Part shown: piece after piece, positions 1-6,644 of the stretch
How positions within the stretch are numbered: the first letter of the stretch is position 1
Layout of the letters: each line of letters opens with the position of its first letter
Origin: an uncultured Lacticaseibacillus sp.
Lineage (GTDB): Bacteria > Bacillota > Bacilli > Lactobacillales > Lactobacillaceae
Length of the DNA: 14,751 nt
NCBI GenBank assembly: GCA_934293835.1
Contig: CAKQZO010000029.1
Span: 1 to 14,751 of the forward strand
Direction: 5' to 3'
Position numbers and translations under genes: made by a program
The notes under the pieces: model-generated
Database searches by the model: none
Told to the model about the DNA's origin: nothing
What the model saw: only the letters and a program-made list of their open reading frames with translations

Positions 1-1
1 C

Positions 2-76
2 AACGCGGATTCTCGCTCTGGCAAGACGATCAAGCCGGTGTTGGTCATCGACGAAGACTATGTTCCTGGCAAATAA
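2..76 (+). CDS. C-terminal fragment of an unrecognised protein
   Basis: An open frame enters from the left edge and stops with TAA at 74-76, giving the last 24 residues (NADSRSGKTIKPVLVIDEDY followed by VPGK). A strong hairpin terminator follows 18 bases after the stop, which supports a real gene end. The tail is too short to assign to a family. Its beta-strand-like KPVLVID segment and polar end would fit many soluble or extracellular binding proteins, but that is only a guess. It is convergent with the minus-strand membrane protein gene that ends at 145. Confidence 0.6.
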   Translation, partial: NADSRSGKTIKPVLVIDEDYVPGK

Positions 77-89
77 TTTCGGCTAAATC

Positions 90-136
90 AAAAAAGTAAC
101 GCCCACCGTTTGATTGCGGTGGGCGTTGCTTTTGCT
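90..136. terminator. Bidirectional intrinsic terminator
   Basis: A 14-bp stem with one T-G wobble pairs 95-108 with 117-130 around an 8-base loop. A run of six A lies on its left (90-95) and a T-rich stretch on its right, so it can end the plus-strand gene that stops at 76 and the minus-strand operon that stops at 145. Confidence 0.85.
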
Positions 137-144
137 TAATAACT

Positions 145-1320
145 TCATTGTTTAGACTCACGGATGACCTGAACATCCCACGTCCGGTTACCACGCTTAA
201 CCAGATTCTCCAACCGGCCGAATAAGAGCAGAAGCCAGCCGAAGGCTAGCGCGAACGCCTGAATCTCAAAACTTGTCAACGATGGGTAGCGAAACAGGCG
301 ATAGCCAAAATTAAGTAACATCAGCGCAACCGCGATCGCATATGACAGGCCCAAGAACTCGGGCGATACTTCAGGCAGTAGCCAACGGCACCCGATGATC
401 AAGCCCGCCACCAAAAATACCAGCATCCCCGCAGCTTGATCGTGCAGCAAGTGTGACGTGGCGTTATTCGGAAACAGTCCCACACAACCGACATCCAGCC
501 CCACAAGTGTCAACATGATACGCATGAGCCAAAGTCGCCAACTCCGCGGGTAACGGCCCTCTAACGCGACAAACAAGGTGTCGACCAGTGCAATAAATAA
601 CAGTGCTGAGACGATCAAGGTGACGTTGAACTGCCAGGCCTGGCTGGCCATGTCAGTACCCAAGAAGCTGAGGTTGTGTTGCCACCAACGGCGCGAATGA
701 TTGGTCGCCATGGCGATCACCATCCCGGTGACGATCACGACAAGTAACAGATTGCTCAAGGCGGTCGCGTCGATCGTCAACGCGGCCTGCACCATGAACA
801 CATCGGCCATCAACGTGAATACAAGAAAGATCAAGGCCGCAGTGAAGCGATCAAACGTCGCGCCAGGAAACAGCTGGCCCAACAACCAAAAGCCTCCCAC
901 CAAGGCCAACCCCAGCATCACGGCAAACGCCCCCATAATCACCGGAAAGTTGCGCCAATAGATTTTAGGGGCCGTCTGCAGGCGCTGGGTCCGGATGAAG
1001 AAGCCAGCAAACAGGCCGAGCCCCGCCACCAGTCCAAGCCCGATCACGAAGCTTGCCACCGACACATCCCCGGAAAGCGGGATCGTCTGCAGGCCTTGTT
1101 GCCACCAATACAGATACACTCCGATACTTATGCTGATCGCGACCACCAGCGGCCATAACCACTGCAGACGCAACCGATCAACGCGCGCGGCAAGCTTCGG
1201 TTGCAGGATCAGGCGTCCATTTTTAACTTCGATCTGCATCGGCACATCGGCTGTCACCGCTAACTGATCGCACACCGCCTCAGGCAGCACTAATTCTAGT
1301 CCCTTGTTTGTTTCCTTCAC
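145..1320 (-). CDS. AbrB/MazE-like N-terminus fused to a ten-helix membrane protein (DUF998-like)
   Basis: 391 residues from a GTG start at 1320, with GGAGG nine bases upstream. Residues 8-42 read like a SpoVT/AbrB or MazE swapped-hairpin domain (LVLPEAVCDQLAV, then IEVKNGRLILQPK). The rest holds about ten hydrophobic helices, near residues 53-70, 87-109, 126-150, 160-178, 183-206, 234-250, 264-284, 295-315, 322-342 and 350-370. A central HNLSFLGTDMAS segment resembles DUF998-type proteins of lactobacilli. A transport or sensing role at the membrane is inference, and no catalytic motif is visible. The gene lies 48 bases downstream of the ECF S component and is probably cotranscribed with it. 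Family placement is tentative; the fused architecture is read directly from the sequence. Confidence 0.75.
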   Translation of the reverse strand: MKETNKGLELVLPEAVCDQLAVTADVPMQIEVKNGRLILQPKLAARVDRLRLQWLWPLVVAISISIGVYLYWWQQGLQTIPLSGDVSVASFVIGLGLVAGLGLFAGFFIRTQRLQTAPKIYWRNFPVIMGAFAVMLGLALVGGFWLLGQLFPGATFDRFTAALIFLVFTLMADVFMVQAALTIDATALSNLLLVVIVTGMVIAMATNHSRRWWQHNLSFLGTDMASQAWQFNVTLIVSALLFIALVDTLFVALEGRYPRSWRLWLMRIMLTLVGLDVGCVGLFPNNATSHLLHDQAAGMLVFLVAGLIIGCRWLLPEVSPEFLGLSYAIAVALMLLNFGYRLFRYPSLTSFEIQAFALAFGWLLLLFGRLENLVKRGNRTWDVQVIRESKQ

Positions 1321-1368
1321 GTTGTCACGCCTCCACTTCCCCTAAATTTTACCAGAAAACTAGAGACA

Positions 1369-1971
1369 TTACTCGGGGCGCAAGCCCAACCGCTTAACCG
1401 CAAACAACGCCCCGACGATTAATGGCGTCAATACCATTGCGCCCAGAACTTCAGGAACGCCATTGGCCGCAACGATTCCCATCAGCACCTTCAACAAGCC
1501 GCTAGACGTCACGCCGTAAGCCTTCGCCAGCGCACCTGTATAGAGCCACCCCATCAAGGCAACGACCAACACCGTGTTCGTTAGCGTCCCTAGCGCCGCT
1601 GCCACCACACTGGCGACCGCGACGTGATGGAACCAGTGGTACAACCAGGCGAATACCCCGCCAGCGACCAAGCCCACCAACACTCGCGGCACCACAGAGA
1701 CGATCGGATTCGTGAAAATGATGGGATCCAGTGGGCTCGTCGGCGCCGTCAACGCCCGGACGATCGTGAACACGCCCCACATCAAGCCGATGAACATGCC
1801 ATACCAAGGCCCCAGCACAATTGCGGCAACGATCACCGTCACGTGGATAATCGTCAGGCTGGTGAAGCCTAGCGGAATGAAGCCCAGCATCGGCACCATC
1901 GTTTGCAAAATAATCAATGCGGTCAATAATGCGCGCAGCGTCAGCCGCACGGCTTTAGAGCGTCTGTACAT
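1369..1971 (-). CDS. ECF transporter S component (substrate-binding membrane subunit)
   Basis: 200 residues, ATG at 1971 with GGGGAGAT upstream. About six hydrophobic helices. The start (RALLTALIILQTMVPMLGF), the GFTSLTIIHVTVIVAAIVLGP segment and the FTNPIVSVVPRVLVGLVAG segment match the Pfam ECF_trnsprt group, which includes PanT (pantothenate)-type S proteins. Such proteins bind a vitamin or metabolite and share an EcfA/A'/T energising module encoded elsewhere, which is not in this window. The substrate cannot be fixed from sequence by eye; pantothenate is the closest resemblance. The gene is divergent from the cysteine operon, across a compact promoter region. Confidence 0.85.
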   Translation of the reverse strand: MYRRSKAVRLTLRALLTALIILQTMVPMLGFIPLGFTSLTIIHVTVIVAAIVLGPWYGMFIGLMWGVFTIVRALTAPTSPLDPIIFTNPIVSVVPRVLVGLVAGGVFAWLYHWFHHVAVASVVAAALGTLTNTVLVVALMGWLYTGALAKAYGVTSSGLLKVLMGIVAANGVPEVLGAMVLTPLIVGALFAVKRLGLRPE

Positions 1972-2006
1972 TTTATAATCTCCCCTATCATGACAGTTGT
2001 GCGGCT

Positions 2007-2015
2007 ATTATGGCA
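2007..2015 (-). promoter_or_regulatory. Probable extended -10 promoter of the ECF S component gene
   Basis: On the minus strand TGCCATAAT (hexamer CATAAT at 2012-2007, 5 of 6 to consensus, with a TGn extension) lies about 35 bases before the ATG at 1971. No good -35 hexamer is seen at 16-18 bases. Confidence 0.45.
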
Positions 2016-2048
2016 CAAATCCGACGTGCTTGCACCACAATTTAATGC

Positions 2049-2078
2049 TTGACAAGCGGATTCATTCTAGCGTAAAGT
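2049..2078 (+). promoter_or_regulatory. Promoter of the cysteine operon
   Basis: A perfect -35 TTGACA (2049-2054) is followed after 18 bases by TAAAGT (2073-2078, 4 of 6). It lies about 30 bases before the start codon of the leader peptide, leaving room for a short 5' end and its ribosome site. Confidence 0.65.
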
Positions 2079-2108
2079 GACGGTATTCTATTTCGGAGGT
2101 CAAAACAC

Positions 2109-2189
2109 ATGTTGGCAATGCATACTTACAACTTCAACTGTTGCTGTCGGACAGCGCGCCTTGAGCGATGTCCGGCCTGTTTGCATTGA
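2109..2189 (+). CDS. Cysteine-rich leader peptide (26 residues)
   Basis: ATG at 2109 is preceded by GGAGG (2095-2099) at nine bases; stop TGA at 2187-2189. The peptide begins MLAMHTY and continues NFNCCCRTARLERCPACLH. Five of 26 residues are Cys, three of them consecutive (codons TGT TGC TGT at 2139-2147), with two more at 2169 and 2178. It precedes a terminator and the cysteine operon. This is the architecture of a transcription-attenuation leader peptide, in which ribosome pausing at the Cys codons reports charged tRNA-Cys. The peptide itself probably has no other function. No T-box motif is present in this leader. The reading of position and codons is direct; the regulatory role is inferred. 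Confidence 0.8.
   Translation: MLAMHTYNFNCCCRTARLERCPACLH
2148..2174 (+). promoter_or_regulatory. Anti-antiterminator hairpin within the leader ORF
   Basis: CGGACA (2148-2153) pairs with TGTCCG (2169-2174), and inside it CGC (2155-2157) pairs with GCG (2165-2167). The hairpin starts directly after the three Cys codons. It buries GCGCGCC (2154-2160), the segment that can otherwise pair with the 5' arm of the downstream terminator. Confidence 0.6.
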
Positions 2190-2247
2190 TTCTGTGTGAC
2201 CTACATAGAGTCCAGTGCCCAGGTAAGGGACTGGACTGAGGCGCGCT
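2153..2247 (+). promoter_or_regulatory. Candidate antiterminator pairing of the cysteine leader
   Basis: AGCGCGCCTT (2153-2162) is complementary, with one G-T wobble, to GAGGCGCGCT (2238-2247), which includes the 5' arm of the terminator. The two pairings cannot coexist. An intervening hairpin (2209-2237: AGTCCAGT with ACTGGACT, extended by CCC with GGG) would bring the two arms close together. Confidence 0.6.
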
Positions 2248-2275
2248 AACCGATTTTTGGTTAACGCGCCTTTTT
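2240..2275 (+). terminator. Attenuator terminator of the cysteine operon
   Basis: GGCGCG-C-TAACC (2240-2251) pairs with GGTTA-A-CGCGCC (2259-2270), 11 of 12 positions, around a 7-base loop and followed by five T. It lies between the leader peptide and the first enzyme gene, so it is premature for the operon and must be bypassed for expression. Confidence 0.85.
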
Positions 2276-2301
2276 GTTTACCTTCAGCAAAGGAGACCCT
2301 C

Positions 2302-3234
2302 ATGCTCATCCATCACATTCAAGAAACCATCGGCGACACCCCGCTCCTTGAGCTACCGATTCCCACCCCTAACGATGTCCACATCTACGCCAAGCTCGAG
2401 ATGTTCAATCCCGGCGGCAGCATCAAAGACCGCCTCGGCGAATATCTACTGACAGATGGTGAGCGGCGCGGCTTGATCGGCAACCACACGACCATCATCG
2501 AACCCACCGCGGGCAACACCGGGATCGGCATCGCCCTCGCTGCACAGGCACGCCATCTTCCCACGATCCTGGTCGTACCGGAGCATTTTAGCCAAGAAAA
2601 ACAGACGCTCATGCAAGCCCTCGGCGCCCGCATCATCAACACCCCGAGTGATGCAGGGATCAAAGGCGCGATTGCAGAGGCCAAACGGCTTGCTGCCAAT
2701 ATCTCTGACAGCTTCGTGCCAATGCAATTTGCCAATCCTGCCAACCCCGCGACTTACTATCATACACTCGGCCCGGAAATCACCCGTGACCTTCACGAAC
2801 CGATCGCCGCTTTCGTCGCCGGTGCAGGCTCCGGTGGCACCTTCGCAGGCGTCGCGGCCTACCTCAAAAGCCAAGACGCCCGCACGCAGGCGATCGTCGT
2901 GGAACCGGAAGGGTCGATCTTGAACGGCGGCAAGCCCCATCCGCACCGCACTGAAGGCATTGGCGTCGAGTTCATCCCCCCGTTTTTCAATCACCTGACC
3001 ATCGATCAGACCCTAACGATCGCCGACGAGGCCGCCTTCACCCAGGTCCAAACCCTCGCGTCCACCGCAGGTTTGTTCATCGGTAGCTCAAGCGGCGCTG
3101 CTGTTGCGGCAAGCCTGCAAGTCGCCACGACCTTATCCACCGGCAGCAACATCGTCACCATTTTCCCAGATAGCAGCGAGCGCTACTTAAGCGAGCATAT
3201 CTACACCCCAGCCACATTCAAAGTCTTAGACTAA
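2302..3234 (+). CDS. cysK: Cysteine synthase / cystathionine beta-synthase-like PLP enzyme
   Basis: 310 residues. The chosen ATG at 2302 has AAGGAG six bases upstream; the longer frame opening at 2257 starts inside the attenuator terminator and is rejected. Fold-type II PLP motifs are complete: PLP lysine K42 in [17 protein letters not shown] (67-76), the phosphate-binding GAGSGGT (174-180), EGIG (218-221), GSSSGAA (261-267) and the C-terminal SSERYLS. The family makes cysteine from O-acetylserine and sulfide, or cystathionine from an activated serine and homocysteine. [10 protein letters not shown] and EGIG lean towards the MccA/CBS-like branch. It is the first gene of a three-gene operon, with SD-to-stop spacing of only a few bases to the next gene. 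A related cysK-ctl-cysE cluster is known in Lacticaseibacillus casei. Confidence 0.88.
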   Translation: MLIHHIQETIGDTPLLELPIPTPNDVHIYAKLEMFNPGGSIKDRLGEYLLTDGERRGLIGNHTTIIEPTAGNTGIGIALAAQARHLPTILVVPEHFSQEKQTLMQALGARIINTPSDAGIKGAIAEAKRLAANISDSFVPMQFANPANPATYYHTLGPEITRDLHEPIAAFVAGAGSGGTFAGVAAYLKSQDARTQAIVVEPEGSILNGGKPHPHRTEGIGVEFIPPFFNHLTIDQTLTIADEAAFTQVQTLASTAGLFIGSSSGAAVAASLQVATTLSTGSNIVTIFPDSSERYLSEHIYTPATFKVLD

Positions 3235-3246
3235 AAGGAGTCCATT

Positions 3247-4386
3247 ATGAAAATTGCAACCCAACTGATCCACGGCGGTATCTCTGAAGACAAAGCCACC
3301 GGTGCAGTCTCGATGCCGATCTACATGGCTTCCACGTTCCATCAAACCCATATCGGCGAGGCCGAGTATGAATATTCGCGCACCGCCAATCCCACGCGTC
3401 AGGCCGTCGAAGCCTTAGTGGCAGACATCGAAGGCGGTAGCGCCGGCTTCGCCTTTGCCAGCGGCTCGGCAGCGATCATGACCGTCTTCTCGCTGTTCAA
3501 TGCAGGCGATCACATCATCGTCGGTGACGATGTGTACGGTGGGACCTTCCGCCTGCTCAATCAGGTGCTCGCCCGCCTCGGCATCACCTTCACCGCCGTC
3601 GACACGCGTGACCTCCACGCGGTTGAGCAGGCGCTTCAACCCAACACTAAAGCGGTCTACCTCGAAACCCCGACCAACCCACTGTTGCGCGTCACCGATA
3701 TTCAGGCGGTCGCCACACTCGCCAAGCAGCACGGCTTGTTGAGCATCATCGATAACACATTCGCCAGCCCGATCGTCCAACAGCCTTTGACCTTAGGCGT
3801 TGATATCGTGTTACACTCCGCATCGAAATATCTTGGCGGCCACTCCGACGTGATCGCAGGGGTCGTCGCCGTTAAAGACGCCGAATTGGCCGAACGAATC
3901 GGCTTTTTACAAAACGCCATTGGCGCCATCCTCGCACCTCAAGAGTCCTGGCTATTGCAGCGAGGGATCAAGACGCTGAAGCTCAGGATGCAGGCGCACC
4001 TCGCCAACACCGCCGCCTTGTTCCAATTCCTCAAGGCCCAACCGCAAGTCGCCCACATCTACTATCCCGGCGACCCCGACAACCCCGACTACGCGGTCGC
4101 CAAGAAGCAGATGAACGGGTTCGGGGCGATGCTGTCTTTCGAGCTTCAACCCGGGCTGTCGCCGAAGCGCTTCGTCGAGAATCTCAAGCTCGTCACGCTG
4201 GCTGAAAGTCTCGGCGCCTTGGAGTCGCTGATCGAAATCCCCGCGCTGATGACGCACGGCGCGATTCCCCGCGAGACTCGCCTACAAAACGGGATTAAAG
4301 ACGAACTGATCCGCTTATCGGTTGGCGTTGAAGATATCGCCGACCTCGAAGCTGATCTGGCGGCGGGCTTCGCCGCGTTAGCATAA
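3247..4386 (+). CDS. Cystathionine gamma-lyase / gamma-synthase family PLP enzyme
   Basis: 379 residues, ATG at 3247 with AAAAGGAG at good spacing. This is a Cys/Met-metabolism PLP enzyme (fold type I): YSRTANPT (43-50) with the phosphate-contacting Tyr and Arg, GFAFASGSAAI (67-77), ETPTNPLL (140-147), PLP-nitrogen Asp in DNTFASP (169-175), and PLP lysine K194 in HSASKYLGGHSD. Length is normal for the family. Together with the preceding enzyme it would run reverse transsulfuration (homocysteine to cystathionine to cysteine), like B. subtilis MccB. A gamma-synthase working in the methionine direction is the alternative and cannot be excluded by eye. The stop codon overlaps the next start by one base (TAATG), which implies translational coupling. 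Confidence 0.88.
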   Translation: MKIATQLIHGGISEDKATGAVSMPIYMASTFHQTHIGEAEYEYSRTANPTRQAVEALVADIEGGSAGFAFASGSAAIMTVFSLFNAGDHIIVGDDVYGGTFRLLNQVLARLGITFTAVDTRDLHAVEQALQPNTKAVYLETPTNPLLRVTDIQAVATLAKQHGLLSIIDNTFASPIVQQPLTLGVDIVLHSASKYLGGHSDVIAGVVAVKDAELAERIGFLQNAIGAILAPQESWLLQRGIKTLKLRMQAHLANTAALFQFLKAQPQVAHIYYPGDPDNPDYAVAKKQMNGFGAMLSFELQPGLSPKRFVENLKLVTLAESLGALESLIEIPALMTHGAIPRETRLQNGIKDELIRLSVGVEDIADLEADLAAGFAALA

Positions 4387-5120
4387 TGTTGACCATCGGG
4401 GTGCTCGTGCTCATGCACGACAAACAAGCGACGATGACCGACTGGCGAGATGCCTTAGGAATCGGTGTCCACTTGCGCTTCTTCCATCCTAAAAGCCACC
4501 CGCTGCACACACCCAATCCCCAAATCCAACCTTTGAACCCGGTACAGGCCCTCGCTTGCGACGCCTTCATCATCACCGGCGCCCCGATCGACCGCCTTCC
4601 GTTCTCAGAGGTACACTATTACCCAGAGGTCAGCCAGCTCATCAAGCTGTTGGCTGCCGCGCAGATGCCTGTCCTTTATTCTTGCTGGGGGGCACTGGCC
4701 GCGTTGCACACGCTGTATGGCATCGTCAAGGTACAGCTACCGCACAAACTCTTCGGCGCCTTCCCCCACCAGAAGCTCGCCGCAACGCCGCTACTGGCCG
4801 ACATCACCCCAGGTTTCATCGCTCCCCACGCCCGCTACACCGACATGGACGCGGTGACACTGGCCGAGAAGGTCACCCTTCTGGCGACGACGACCGCTGG
4901 CCACCCGATGCTGGCGGTCAGCCACGACACGCACCAAGTCTTCTTATTCGCGCATCTTGAGTATCGCCGTTGGGGCCTGTGGCAAGAGTACCAGCGCGAA
5001 AAATCGATGCCGCCGCAACCCGACGATCCGCTCGCCGGCTGGTCTTGGGAAACAACGCGGACCCATTTCTTCACCAACTGGCTGGCCCAACTCACCACAA
5101 CCCGGCGAATCGCCCAATAA
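4386..5120 (+). CDS. metA: MetA-like (homo)serine O-acyltransferase, N-terminally short
   Basis: 244 residues, against about 300 for typical MetA; the missing part is N-terminal. MetA landmarks are present: DAFIITGAPID (59-69), catalytic Cys100 in YSCWGALAAL, KLFGAF (121-126), FIAPHARYTDMD (144-155), then AHLEY carrying His190 and Glu192, which match the HPE catalytic pair, and R204 in EYQRE, matching the substrate-binding Arg. The residue after TGAPI, which decides acyl-CoA choice in MetA (Glu for acetyl, Gly for succinyl), is Asp69 here. The start overlaps the preceding stop by one base and has only a weak ribosome site. In a cysteine operon under a Cys leader, an L-serine O-acyltransferase taking the place of CysE is plausible; homoserine acylation is the default annotation. 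Confidence 0.82.
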   Translation: MLTIGVLVLMHDKQATMTDWRDALGIGVHLRFFHPKSHPLHTPNPQIQPLNPVQALACDAFIITGAPIDRLPFSEVHYYPEVSQLIKLLAAAQMPVLYSCWGALAALHTLYGIVKVQLPHKLFGAFPHQKLAATPLLADITPGFIAPHARYTDMDAVTLAEKVTLLATTTAGHPMLAVSHDTHQVFLFAHLEYRRWGLWQEYQREKSMPPQPDDPLAGWSWETTRTHFFTNWLAQLTTTRRIAQ

Positions 5121-5163
5121 AAAAACTCTGAGTCGCCGTATGTACGGAACTCAGAGTTTTTTT
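5121..5163. terminator. Bidirectional terminator between the cysteine and liv operons
   Basis: AAAAACTCTGAGT (5121-5133) pairs with ACTCAGAGTTTTT (5149-5161), extended inside by CCGT with ACGG around ATGT. A and T tracts flank it on both sides. It begins directly after the stop at 5120 and ends two bases before the livF stop at 5165, serving both convergent operons. Confidence 0.9.
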
Positions 5164-5164
5164 A

Positions 5165-5866
5165 CTAGCCACCCAAGTAAGCCTTTTGGACCTCTGGGTT
5201 GGCGAGGAGGGCTTGTCCAGTTCCGGACAGGCGAATCTCACCGCTTGCGACCACATAACCGCGGTTGGCGATTTCAAGTGCCTGCAAGGCATTCTGCTCA
5301 ATCAACAGGACCGTGACGCCTTGTTGATTGATCGTTTTGATAATATCGAAAATCTTCTGAATATAGATCGGCGCCAGCCCCATGGACGGCTCGTCTAGCA
5401 TCAAAAACTTCGGCCGGGCCATCAGTGCGCGCCCCATCGCCAACATCTGTTGTTCCCCACCGGAAAGCGTCGCGGCGTCTTGATTGCGCCGTTCTTTCAA
5501 CACCGGGAACTGATCGAAGACGTTGGCCAAAACATCGGCTTGCTCATTGCGCGGCACCAGGTAGGCCCCCATCTTCAGGTTCTCCATCGTCGACAGCCCG
5601 GCAAAGATCCGCCGGCCTTCTGGAACTTGGGCGATACCGGCCCCAACAATGTGGGAGGCCGACAGCTTCGTGATGTCGCGATCATTATACGTGATCGTCC
5701 CAGCGACCGCCTTGAGCATCCCAGACAGCGTCTTGACGATCGTCGATTTACCGGCTCCGTTGGCTCCGATCAACGTGACGATTTCGCCATCTTGAACGTT
5801 GAAGTCAACGCCTCGCACCGCCTGAATCGCCCCGTAATTGACCTTTAAGCCAGTGACATTAAGCAT
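5165..5866 (-). CDS. livF: Branched-chain amino acid ABC transporter ATP-binding protein LivF
   Basis: 233 residues from the ATG at 5866, which has AGGAGG eight bases upstream. The frame also opens at a GTG at 5875, but that codon adjoins the ribosome site itself. Walker A GANGAGKST (34-42), Q80 region PEGRRIFAGL (82-91) typical of LivF, signature LSGGEQQ (134-140), Walker B LMLDEP (155-160). It dimerises with LivG at the cytoplasmic face of the LivHM permease to power uptake. Its first eight bases overlap the end of livG. It is the last gene of the operon and ends next to a two-way terminator. Confidence 0.95.
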   Translation of the reverse strand: MLNVTGLKVNYGAIQAVRGVDFNVQDGEIVTLIGANGAGKSTIVKTLSGMLKAVAGTITYNDRDITKLSASHIVGAGIAQVPEGRRIFAGLSTMENLKMGAYLVPRNEQADVLANVFDQFPVLKERRNQDAATLSGGEQQMLAMGRALMARPKFLMLDEPSMGLAPIYIQKIFDIIKTINQQGVTVLLIEQNALQALEIANRGYVVASGEIRLSGTGQALLANPEVQKAYLGG

Positions 5867-6644
5867 GGACGCCACCTCCTAAATAAGCACTAATGACAGC
5901 GTCATTATGTTGGATCTCGGTCGGGGTGCCTTCAGCGATCAGCTTGCCGTGCTCTAACACATAGATCCGCTCGGCCAGATTCATGACCAGCGACATATCA
6001 TGCTCGATCAACACGACGGTCAAGCCGAATTCGGTTTTCAGGCGCCGAATCAGCTTTGCCAGATCCGCGGTTTCTTCGGGATTCATCCCCGCGGCAGGTT
6101 CATCAAGAAAGATCAGCTTAGGATCAGTCGCCACAGCCCGCGCGATTTCCACGCGCCGTTGCGTCCCGTAAGGCAGGTTTGCCGTGATCACGTCGCTCAC
6201 ATCACTCAAGTCCAGTTTGGCCAAGATCTCATCGGTCCAGGCGTTGACCATCGCCTCTTTCTTGGTGAATGCCGGCAGGCGGAAAATGCTGGCAACAAAG
6301 TTTTCCTTGTAGCGATGCGTCATCGCCGCCTGCAAATTCTCCCGCACAGACAACTGGTGGAACAACCGGATATTCTGGAAAGTCCGGGCGATGCCCATCT
6401 TAGCGACTTGATACGGCCGCTTCTTATCCAGAGAGATCATGTCGGCGCCATCGCGAAACGCGACGGTGCCTTCGGTGGCCGGTGAAACCCCGGTCAAGGC
6501 GTTAAACAGCGTCGTCTTCCCGGCCCCGTTCGGCCCGATGAGCGCCACGAGTTCGCCAACATCAACATGTAAACTCACATCTTCGACCGCGCGTAAACCG
6601 CCGAAAATTTTGGACACGTGGTCCACTTTTAAAAGCGTGGTCAT
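5859..6644 (-). CDS. livG: Branched-chain amino acid ABC transporter ATP-binding protein LivG
   Basis: 261 residues, ATG at 6644 with AAAGGAGG seven bases upstream. Walker A GPNGAGKTT (37-45), the family-specific MGIARTFQNIRLF segment, signature region LPYGTQRRVEIARA, Walker B LIFLDEPAAGMN, and the switch-His region VVLIEHDMSLVM. The longer helical insert between Walker A and the signature distinguishes it from LivF. It overlaps livM by four bases (ATGA). Confidence 0.95.
   Translation of the reverse strand: MTTLLKVDHVSKIFGGLRAVEDVSLHVDVGELVALIGPNGAGKTTLFNALTGVSPATEGTVAFRDGADMISLDKKRPYQVAKMGIARTFQNIRLFHQLSVRENLQAAMTHRYKENFVASIFRLPAFTKKEAMVNAWTDEILAKLDLSDVSDVITANLPYGTQRRVEIARAVATDPKLIFLDEPAAGMNPEETADLAKLIRRLKTEFGLTVVLIEHDMSLVMNLAERIYVLEHGKLIAEGTPTEIQHNDAVISAYLGGGVHA

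Noticed and set aside
2079..2280. T-box riboswitch in the cysteine leader
   Set aside because: No T-box antiterminator consensus (TGGNACCGCG) and the leader is too short for Stem I; a translated Cys-rich frame explains the layout better.
2257..2301. Upstream extension of the cysK-like gene to an ATG at 2257
   Set aside because: It begins inside the loop and 3' arm of the attenuator terminator and has no ribosome site; the ATG at 2302 has AAGGAG at six bases.
5866..5875. GTG at 5875 as livF start
   Set aside because: It directly adjoins the AGGAGG ribosome site; the ATG at 5866 has the correct spacing.
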